This document shows positions 24,775 through 30,003 of a stretch of 30,003 nucleotides of DNA, piece by piece. This stretch comes from CAYRTD01 sp964426915 (GTDB lineage Bacteria; Bacteroidota; Bacteroidia; Bacteroidales; GCA-2748055), in assembly GCA_964426915.1 (NCBI GenBank), contig CAYRTD010000031.1, positions 1 through 30,003 of the forward strand, given 5' to 3'. The position numbers were made by a program, and so were the translations under genes. The notes under the pieces were generated by a model. The model did not search any database and was not told the origin of the DNA. It was given only the letters and a program-made list of their open reading frames with translations. Numbering within the stretch: the stretch's first letter is position 1; the number at the start of each line of letters is the position of its first letter.

Positions 24775-25539
24775 ATGAGAAGTGTATTTATTACATTTAT
24801 CTTTTTCTTTTTGCCTTTGAATTTTCTTTTAGCTGAGGAAGTTGATCCGGATTCTCTCTTTTTTGAGGCAAATGAATTATATCAGGAGGAGAAATACGAG
24901 GAAGCAATAGATACCTATCTTAAGGTTGAAGAAAGCGGATATGAATCTGCCGCTTTATATTATAATACCGCGAATGCTTTTTTCAGGTCAAATAAGCTTG
25001 GAAAGGCCAGGTTGTTTTATGAACGGGCCCTTTTACTCGACCCTTCCGATGAAGATATACGCACGAATCTTGATCATGTTGAAAGCCTGTTGACCGATCG
25101 TTTTGATATTGTTCCGGAATTGTTCTATAAACGATGGTATAATTCTCTTGTTCATTCTCTTAGTTCGAATATGTGGCTCATTATTTCACTGCTGTTTTTC
25201 GGACTTTTTTTAATTTCTGCTTCTGCATATATTTTTCTTTCTGCTACAGTAATAAGAAAGATCGGATTCTATGCAGGAATAATTTTATTTTTTTTAAGTC
25301 TTATCAGCTTTGTTTTTTCATCCAGACAATATTATCACCAAAAGAATCCCGGAACGGCAATTGTTATGGAAGGCTCCCTGGTGGTTAAATCCTCACCCAG
25401 GGAAAGCAGCAAGGATCTTTTTATACTTCATGAGGGAGCTAAAGTTTGGAAGGAAGGCGAAGTCGGCGAATGGACAGAGATCAGGGTTAGCGACGGCAGG
25501 CAGGGATGGGTTAGAGAAAGTGCCGTAGAAGAAGTTTAA
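24775..25539 (+). CDS. batE: BatE, TPR and SH3-like membrane protein
   Basis: 254 residues: signal peptide (1-21), two TPR units (about 25-105 with A-L-Y-Y-N-T-A-N-A-F-F), two transmembrane helices (about 134-155 and 161-180) and a C-terminal SH3-like domain (about 193-254) ending G-R-Q-G-W-V-R-E-S. SH3 domains of this kind often bind peptidoglycan or partner proteins at the wall. It starts 3 bases after batD and ends 2 bases before the cupin gene. Confidence 0.92.
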   Translation: MRSVFITFIFFFLPLNFLLAEEVDPDSLFFEANELYQEEKYEEAIDTYLKVEESGYESAALYYNTANAFFRSNKLGKARLFYERALLLDPSDEDIRTNLDHVESLLTDRFDIVPELFYKRWYNSLVHSLSSNMWLIISLLFFGLFLISASAYIFLSATVIRKIGFYAGIILFFLSLISFVFSSRQYYHQKNPGTAIVMEGSLVVKSSPRESSKDLFILHEGAKVWKEGEVGEWTEIRVSDGRQGWVRESAVEEV

Positions 25540-25541
25540 GT

Positions 25542-25811
25542 ATGAAAATGAATATGCACAAAATCAAAGCCACCGAAAAGGATTACAAAAAGGCCGAATC
25601 CTGGGATAGCTGGGAAAAAGAAGCATCTGTATTTCCCTGGAAATATCCTGCCAACGAAACCTGTCTGATAATAAAAGGCTCAGCTACCGTGAGCGATTTT
25701 GAGGGGAATGAACTTCATTTCAGTGAGGGTGATCTTGTTACATTTAAAAAAGGACTGGAATGTAATTGGAAAATCCACCAGGATATTGAAAAGAGATATA
25801 TTTTGTTTTGA
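25542..25811 (+). CDS. Small cupin-fold protein (DUF861-like)
   Basis: 89 residues forming one cupin barrel: the first motif around E-T-C-L-I-I-K-G-S-A-T-V and the second around F-S-E-G-D-L-V-T-F-K-K-G-L-E-C-N-W. The metal-binding histidines of classical cupins are missing, as in many members of this ethanolamine-utilisation-like branch. It follows batE by 2 bases and may be the last gene of the bat transcript. Start may be the first Met or the internal ATG two codons later. Substrate unknown. Confidence 0.75.
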   Translation: MKMNMHKIKATEKDYKKAESWDSWEKEASVFPWKYPANETCLIIKGSATVSDFEGNELHFSEGDLVTFKKGLECNWKIHQDIEKRYILF

Positions 25812-25833
25812 ACCTTTTTATTCGCTATTTTTA
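25803..25833 (+). promoter_or_regulatory. Possible promoter of the SAM-regulated operon
   Basis: TTG (25803-25805) and TATTTTTA (25826-25833, one mismatch to TAnnTTTG) are 20 bases apart, the expected spacing. Transcription would start near 25840, just before the riboswitch. The -33 part overlaps the end of the cupin gene. Confidence 0.3.
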
Positions 25834-25865
25834 TCCATCAAATAAATCCTTCCCTAACCCGGATG

Positions 25866-25965
25866 ATTTATAAAGAAGAGGGGAGAGAACAGGCTCACAG
25901 AACCTCTAGCAACCAGCCTGCCTGGCAAAGGTGCTAAAACCTGACCCTGAAAGGGAGTTATAAAT
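25866..25965 (+). promoter_or_regulatory. SAM riboswitch (SAM-I clan)
   Basis: The closing helix P1 is ATTTATAA (25866-25873) with TTATAAAT (25958-25965), a perfect 8 bp. Inside are P2 arms AGAGG/CCTCT with the conserved GGGA and GCAACC (25909-25914), the hallmark AAGGTGCTAAAACCTG (25928-25943) of S-box aptamers, and the small P4 hairpin CCCTGAAAGGG. S-adenosylmethionine binding would repress the operon. No terminator hairpin with a T run follows, so control may be at translation initiation, with the start codon 77 bases downstream of P1. Confidence 0.9.
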
Positions 25966-26041
25966 TATTATTAATCTGGCAAATTCGATTTTTTTGCGGA
26001 ATAGAGCCAAAGCTGCAGGTTTTTGCCACAAAATTCATCCT

Positions 26042-27196
26042 ATGTCTAAAGGAAAAAGTATTCAGGAGATCAATGAAAAAATTTCAAGAGGCGAAGCTGT
26101 TGTGATAACTGCTGAAGAAGCTTCTGCTATGGGAAGGGAAAAAACTCCCGGCGAAATAGCAAAGAAGGTTGATGTTGTAACAACAGCAACTTTTGGTCCC
26201 ATGTGTTCATCCGGGATGTTCGTTAATTTTGGACATACGAATCCTCCTATACGTATGGAAAGACTAAGTCTCAACAATGTTCCCGTTCATTCAGGGATTG
26301 CTGCTGTTGACGCCTATATTGGTGCAACTGAGGTCAATCCTTTTGATGAAAAATACGGGGGTGCTCATGTTATTGAGGACCTTATCTCCGGTAAGGATGT
26401 GAAATTAAAAGCTTCGGCAAAGGGAACGGATTGTTACCCCGAAACAGAGGTCGAAACCCTTATCAGCAAATCGGATCTTAATGAAATGTTTATGTTCAAT
26501 CCGAGGAATGCATATCAGAATTATCCCTGTGCCGTGAATACCTCTGACAGGATCATTTATACCTACATGGGATCTCTCTTACCCAAATTGGGAAATGCCA
26601 CCTTTTCCACCAGTGGTGAACTGAGTCCACTGCTGAACGATCCGGACCTGAGGACCATAGGAATAGGTACAAGGATTTTTCTTGGCGGAACCCAGGGATT
26701 TGTTGCCTGGAATGGCACCCAGTTTAAAACTTCCGGGCCCAGGAATGAATTTAATGTGCCGGAAACAAACTCAGCCACACTTGCAGTGATAGGAGATGCG
26801 AAAAAGATGAGTGCAGATTTTATTAAGGCAGCATATTTTGAAAAATATGGTGTCAGCATTTTCATAGGGATCGGGATTCCAATTCCTGTACTGGATGAAG
26901 ATATTGCAAAAGCCGTTTCAATCAGAAATGAACAGATCACTGCTACCATTACCGATTACAGCAAGCCGGATCATCCTGCAATCGGAAAAGTTAATTATGC
27001 CGGGCTCTTTTCAGGGAAAATAATGCTGAACGGTAATTCTGTCCGGACAGCCCCAATGTCCAGCCTGGTAAAGGCAAGGATTATAGCGGATAAACTGAAG
27101 GAGCAAATTAACAGAGGGGAATTTTTACTTTCACTTCCGGTGCAGATGTTTCCTGAAAACACAAGCCTGAATTCGTTAAAAAGGAGGACGAAATAA
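26042..27196 (+). CDS. DUF39/COG1900 L-aspartate-semialdehyde sulfurtransferase (homocysteine biosynthesis)
   Basis: Family members in methanogens (MA1821 and relatives) put sulfide sulfur onto aspartate semialdehyde to form homocysteine without acylhomoserine intermediates. 384 residues from ATG 26042; an upstream in-frame TTG at 25994 would give a start with an odd N-terminus close to the riboswitch. Two family cysteines are visible: C55 in G-P-M-C-S-S-G-M-F and C131 in G-T-D-C-Y-P-E-T-E. No CBS-domain pair is present after the core, unlike some archaeal versions. The stop overlaps the next start by one base. Control by the SAM riboswitch fits a role in methionine supply. Confidence 0.92.
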   Translation: MSKGKSIQEINEKISRGEAVVITAEEASAMGREKTPGEIAKKVDVVTTATFGPMCSSGMFVNFGHTNPPIRMERLSLNNVPVHSGIAAVDAYIGATEVNPFDEKYGGAHVIEDLISGKDVKLKASAKGTDCYPETEVETLISKSDLNEMFMFNPRNAYQNYPCAVNTSDRIIYTYMGSLLPKLGNATFSTSGELSPLLNDPDLRTIGIGTRIFLGGTQGFVAWNGTQFKTSGPRNEFNVPETNSATLAVIGDAKKMSADFIKAAYFEKYGVSIFIGIGIPIPVLDEDIAKAVSIRNEQITATITDYSKPDHPAIGKVNYAGLFSGKIMLNGNSVRTAPMSSLVKARIIADKLKEQINRGEFLLSLPVQMFPENTSLNSLKRRTK

Positions 27197-27603
27197 TGAA
27201 AAAACGATTGGTTTTAACTTTTCCTGTAAACCGGGTTGATGAACCTGTTACCTATAGGCTGATAAAAGATTATGATGTTTTAGTTAATATTTTAAATGCC
27301 GACATTACTTCAGGAAGAGAAGGGAAATTGCTTGTGGAGTTGAAATCCACCCGGGAAAACCTGCAAAGAGCTATTCAGTATATTGAGAGTATTAATGTTA
27401 AGTGGAGCCCGGTTAAAAAAAATATTGTCTTAAATGAAGAAGAATGTGTTCACTGCGGAAGTTGCACGGCTGTTTGTTTTGCTGAAGCTCTCACACTGGA
27501 TCAGGAAAGCCGTGAGCTGATTTTTAAACCGCAGAAATGTATCGCCTGCGAATTATGCATTACAGCATGTCCCCTGCAATTATTTGAGCTTGATTTTGCA
27601 TAA
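27196..27603 (+). CDS. NIL-domain ferredoxin of homocysteine biosynthesis
   Basis: 135 residues. Residues about 1-75 form a NIL domain (ligand-binding fold also found at the end of methionine ABC ATPases). Two [4Fe-4S] motifs follow: C-V-H-C-G-S-C-T-A-V-C and C-I-A-C-E-L-C-I-T-A-C-P. It corresponds to MA1822-type proteins, which work with the DUF39 enzyme, probably supplying electrons or carrying sulfur. TAATG overlaps at both ends show translational coupling with the flanking genes. Clusters of this type suggest anaerobic metabolism. Confidence 0.93.
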   Translation: MKKRLVLTFPVNRVDEPVTYRLIKDYDVLVNILNADITSGREGKLLVELKSTRENLQRAIQYIESINVKWSPVKKNIVLNEEECVHCGSCTAVCFAEALTLDQESRELIFKPQKCIACELCITACPLQLFELDFA

Positions 27604-28352
27604 TGTACAAATCCAGAACATACCGCAAAATAATGGAGGAGGGGCGATTTAAGTCTTTCATTGTAAAGGAAGAAGAATCTGATCTGTGGATAGGCCTGAA
27701 TAATTATGACGATCTTGATACATTAAAAAAACAAAGCCTGACATTTCTCAGATCCCTTCGGCTGGAACTGAAGAATTATATCGGTTCATATCCTGAGTTT
27801 CTCAGCTCTCATGAACCTATACCTGTAACAGAGATAGATAGTGCGAATATCCGTGAAATGAAAAACGCAGCCATCACTGCATATACAGGTCCAATGGCTT
27901 CTGTCGCAGGACTTATAGCTGAGAAAACACTGCATTTTCTTGAAGAACTTTGCCCGGAAAGTGAAATCATAGTGGAAAATGGAGGAGATCTGTATTTAAA
28001 GCTAAAGAAGGAGGTGATTATTTCTCCCTTTGCAGGGAAAAATTCTCATTTTGCCCATCTCGGATTTGAAATATTTCCCGATCATGAATATCTGGCGGTA
28101 TGTGCCTCATCCGGTATGTTTGGTCATTCATTTAGTTATGGGAAAGCCGATCTCGTAGTAGTATTTGCTGAAAAGGCCTGCCTTGCTGATGCATGGGCAA
28201 CATCTATCGCCAATAAAATTATCATTACAAAAGATGTCAATAAAGCAACGAAGGAAATACCTTCAGGAGCTTATGCTATCCTTGGGGTGAAAGACGATAA
28301 AATGGCTTACAAAGGAAATTTTCCAATCGTAGAATTAGACGATTTTTATTAA
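27603..28352 (+). CDS. UPF0280/COG2122 protein (ApbE-like), homocysteine biosynthesis
   Basis: 249 residues. Seen: Y-T-G-P-M-A-S-V-A-G-L-I-A-E, V-E-N-G-G-D-L-Y-L, C-A-S-S-G-M-F-G-H-S-F-S-Y-G-K-A-D and L-A-D-A-W-A-T-S-I-A-N, a pattern shared with ApbE flavin transferases. The methanogen homologue (MA1715 type) was genetically linked to the same sulfide-to-homocysteine route, possibly in making or delivering the reduced sulfur donor. It is the third gene after the riboswitch. Its TAA stop overlaps by four bases, tail to tail, with the stop of the minus-strand gene at 28349. Confidence 0.9.
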   Translation: MYKSRTYRKIMEEGRFKSFIVKEEESDLWIGLNNYDDLDTLKKQSLTFLRSLRLELKNYIGSYPEFLSSHEPIPVTEIDSANIREMKNAAITAYTGPMASVAGLIAEKTLHFLEELCPESEIIVENGGDLYLKLKKEVIISPFAGKNSHFAHLGFEIFPDHEYLAVCASSGMFGHSFSYGKADLVVVFAEKACLADAWATSIANKIIITKDVNKATKEIPSGAYAILGVKDDKMAYKGNFPIVELDDFY

Positions 28353-28726
28353 TTTTTTTCCTTGGAATGATGCCTGTTCTTCTTAAAGTGTTTCGCAAAA
28401 TTTTCCAGATCCCGGTATTGTTCGTTTGTAAGGTGAGGTTTTAAATCATCATGATAATTGCCAATTAGCTCTCTGTATCCTTTATGCGTTACTCTTTTCA
28501 TAGAATCAAATTTCTCAGAATAGCGTTCAATAATGGGATCAAGATCCTCAATTTGTCGGGGCTCGGGGTTAATAATGTTGTAAGTCCGGGTTTTAAATGA
28601 TTCAGATGATGACATACTCCTGATATCACGGGTTCTTAATCTCGTTATCTGACTTGAGGCAATAAAGCCCAGAATAAACCCTGTAAGTATTGAAATAATT
28701 ATGGTGAGTAATGCTCTGTTTTTCAT
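28349..28726 (-). CDS. Membrane-anchored LTxxQ-type periplasmic protein
   Basis: 125 residues: an N-terminal helix (about 6-25) as anchor or uncleaved signal, then a charged helical domain with L-T-N-E-Q near residue 99, matching the LTxxQ motif of Spy, CpxP and metal-sensing relatives. Third gene after the ECF sigma factor on the same strand, 40 bases after the second. A sensor or chaperone that feeds into sigma activity is likely by analogy (for example CnrX or ZraP), but the stimulus is unknown. It ends in a His/Lys-rich tail that could bind metal. Confidence 0.7.
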   Translation of the reverse strand: MKNRALLTIIISILTGFILGFIASSQITRLRTRDIRSMSSSESFKTRTYNIINPEPRQIEDLDPIIERYSEKFDSMKRVTHKGYRELIGNYHDDLKPHLTNEQYRDLENFAKHFKKNRHHSKEKN

Positions 28727-28766
28727 GTCGAATTATTATTTACAGGAGAAAATTGAGAAATACCCA

Positions 28767-29135
28767 TTATTTCTCCATTATAAGGTATGTGATAAAATTA
28801 GTATCATCGATCTTATCAGCTCCTATCAGTTTATCCGGACTCAATGAGCCGTGTAAAACGATCAATACGATTATCGTTATTGCGATTGCAGCAAAGGAGA
28901 AACCTGTAATCCGGGGTAAAAGCCTCGAAAGGCTGTTATAATAAATTTCTTCGGGATTGATTTCAAGGATATGTTCCAGGCGGTTACATGTTCTTCCGGA
29001 AAAGCCTTCCCTGAAAGAAAATTGCACATTCTCAAAAAAACCATCCGGCATATCCAGTTTCTTATGATCCGGTTCATTTGGTCCGAATGGTACCAGGGAT
29101 GAATGGTAGTTAAAAAGTTTCTTTATCCATGCCAT
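28767..29135 (-). CDS. Putative anti-sigma factor, single-pass membrane protein
   Basis: 122 residues with one transmembrane helix (about 76-96). The N-terminal part (1-75) would be cytoplasmic, the usual place for binding an ECF sigma factor, and about 25 residues are periplasmic. It starts one base after the sigma gene ends. No zinc-binding H-x3-C-x2-C motif is present, so it is not of the ZAS type. The assignment rests on topology and gene order. Confidence 0.6.
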   Translation of the reverse strand: MAWIKKLFNYHSSLVPFGPNEPDHKKLDMPDGFFENVQFSFREGFSGRTCNRLEHILEINPEEIYYNSLSRLLPRITGFSFAAIAITIIVLIVLHGSLSPDKLIGADKIDDTNFITYLIMEK

Positions 29136-29136
29136 T

Positions 29137-29691
29137 TTAATACTGGTATTTATAATCTTTTAGTCTGTTTTTCAAAATTTCTGTTGCCCTGTGAAGCCTG
29201 GAAAGAACAGTTCCCTGAGGGATCTTTAAAATGCCGGCAGTTTCTTTTGTACTGTAACCCTCAATCATCCTGAGTATAATAACCAGTCTTTGACCCTTTT
29301 CCAGGTTTTGCAGTTCTTTTTTTAGTACTTCCTTCAGCTCAAAATCATCAGGTTGCTGTATGAACTTATTTTCATATGCACTAATATCCTCCGTGCTTTC
29401 GGTTCGCTGTCTTCTGAGTTTTCTTTTTTTTAATTCATTCAAAGATAAATTTATCGCTATTCGGGTCAGATAGGTTTTTGCGCTCGATTCTTCCCGGAAT
29501 TTATGTATATTAAAAAAGAACTTAATAAAAACATCCTGGGCAACATTTTCAGCTTCCTGTGTATCCCCAAGCATTCCAATAACCACATTTGCAATTGATT
29601 TTTCATGAAGTTCCACAAAACGACGAAATGCTTGTAAATCCCCTCGTTTAATCTCATCAATCAATTTGTTTTCCTGGTTATTATTGCTCAC
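29137..29691 (-). CDS. ECF-type RNA polymerase sigma factor
   Basis: 184 residues with the two ECF regions: sigma-2 (about 12-80, with A-E-N-V-A-Q-D-V-F and T-Y-L-T-R-I-A-I-N) and sigma-4 (about 115-175, with G-Y-S-T-K-E-T-A-G-I-L-K-I-P-Q-G-T-V-L-S-R-L-H-R-A). Start is GTG 29691 with AGGA just upstream, a rare Shine-Dalgarno in this window. Directs transcription of a stress or envelope regulon that probably includes its own operon, judging from the promoter at 29713-29741. Confidence 0.94.
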   Translation of the reverse strand: MSNNNQENKLIDEIKRGDLQAFRRFVELHEKSIANVVIGMLGDTQEAENVAQDVFIKFFFNIHKFREESSAKTYLTRIAINLSLNELKKRKLRRQRTESTEDISAYENKFIQQPDDFELKEVLKKELQNLEKGQRLVIILRMIEGYSTKETAGILKIPQGTVLSRLHRATEILKNRLKDYKYQY

Positions 29692-29712
29692 TTTTCCTGA
29701 GTTCTCTAGAGT

Positions 29713-29741
29713 TTAGACAACCGAAAAGCAAAAAATATTCC
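29713..29741 (-). promoter_or_regulatory. ECF-type promoter of the sigma operon
   Basis: On the minus strand: GGAATAT (29741-29735), 16 bases, GTCTAA (29718-29713). This matches the classical sigma-E consensus GGAACTT-N16-GTCTAA with exact spacing and an exact -10 box. It lies 22 bases before the GTG start, consistent with autoregulation. An 8-bp palindrome CTCTAGAG (29704-29711) lies at the expected start of transcription. Confidence 0.65.
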
Positions 29742-29773
29742 ATTGAGAGTAAATAAGAACCCTTTTTTGGTAT

Positions 29774-29792
29774 TATGATATATTTTATCATA
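29774..29792. repeat. Short AT-rich hairpin
   Basis: TATGATA and TATCATA flank the loop TATTT, a perfect 7-bp stem. It lies upstream of the ECF promoter. It has no T run and is not an obvious terminator. Confidence 0.4.
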
Positions 29793-29815
29793 GCTTCATC
29801 CAGGTAACGGATCAA

Positions 29816-29911
29816 GAGCCAGAGCTTCAATGAGGATATAATTTAGCACCCGAAGATGGCTTTTGAGTGAGGCAATCCTTAGCCGCAAAAGACATGGCTT
29901 TGTTCTGGCTC
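29816..29911. other. Nested inverted repeats in the gene-free right end
   Basis: GAGCCAGA (29816-29823) pairs with TCTGGCTC (29904-29911). Inside, CTTTTG (29860-29865) pairs with CAAAAG (29886-29891) and GGC with GCC. The 312 bases from 29692 to the edge hold no gene I can support; they hold the ECF promoter, the AT hairpin, these repeats and the IS-like end. A structured RNA or IS-associated DNA are both possible. Confidence 0.3.
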
Positions 29912-29954
29912 GTCCAGGTTGGGTGAGATAGTACCATATTCAAAAAAAATTAAT

Positions 29955-29981
29955 TAGTGTCTGTCCATAATGTCCGATATC
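29955..29981. repeat. 27-bp terminal-inverted-repeat-like block, right copy
   Basis: Begins TAGTGTCTGTCCATAATGTC and is the exact inverse of 74-100. The presumed element interior would extend to the right, outside the window. The bases inside (29982-30003) show only partial similarity to those inside the left copy. Confidence 0.55.
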
Positions 29982-30003
29982 TGCGTTATGCTCGCCGGAA
30001 AAA

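Noticed and set aside
25994..26041. Upstream TTG start for the DUF39 gene
   Set aside because: The extra 16 residues are unlike the family and the ATG at 26042 gives the typical N-terminus.
29927..29934. GTTGGGT resembling an integron attC core site
   Set aside because: No matching RYYYAAC partner at a suitable distance and no cassette-like gene.
29825..29935. 36-codon minus-strand open frame in the right gap
   Set aside because: Too short, no family, no start signals; may overlap a structured element instead.

Overview
The window looks like a chromosome segment of a member of the Bacteroidota, most likely an anaerobic Bacteroidales/Marinilabiliales-type organism. Grounds: a complete bat (Bacteroides aerotolerance) operon, promoter-like TAnnTTTG boxes instead of -10 TATAAT, few Shine-Dalgarno sites, a ComA-DUF368-AroE gene block, and a homocysteine pathway typical of anaerobes. 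This is an inference from gene content; no rRNA or tRNA gene was found to anchor it.

Layout. 1-139 is the end of something that lies mostly outside the window, probably an insertion sequence, because a 27-bp block at 74-100 reappears inverted at 29955-29981. 200-2497 carries a FecCD/BtuCD-type importer (permease, ATPase with an extra C-terminal domain, small membrane protein). A glycosyltransferase on the minus strand (2445-3650) converges on it and overlaps its last gene. The 500-bp gap 3651-4151 has no gene but is rich in signals: foldable elements, a sigma-54-like promoter followed about 90 nt later by an orphan intrinsic terminator (small RNA candidate), a GC-rich inverted repeat, a perfect 20-bp palindrome and the argS promoter. 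argS (+) faces ffh and folD (-).

8438-11023 encodes a large lipoprotein shaped like a GH84/GH20 glycosidase but without a recognisable catalytic acid pair. Next is a co-directional block: TPR protein, phosphosulfolactate synthase (ComA), DUF368 polyprenyl-phosphate carrier, AroE and an acyl-ACP thioesterase, ending tail to tail with truA.

16827-25811 is the bat operon: MoxR ATPase, a small exported protein, DUF58, a DUF4381-like anchored protein, BatA, BatB, BatC, BatD, BatE and a small cupin. It builds a cell-envelope complex of von Willebrand A and TPR proteins with an AAA+ ATPase partner. BatC contains two nearly identical 48-bp tandem repeats.

25866-28352 is a SAM riboswitch followed by three tightly coupled genes: a DUF39 aspartate-semialdehyde sulfurtransferase, a NIL-domain ferredoxin and a COG2122/UPF0280 protein. 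Together these are the known non-canonical route from sulfide and aspartate semialdehyde to homocysteine. The segment closes with a minus-strand ECF sigma operon (sigma factor, putative anti-sigma factor, LTxxQ-type periplasmic protein) that has a good self-type promoter, then a gene-free end with nested inverted repeats and the second copy of the 27-bp block.
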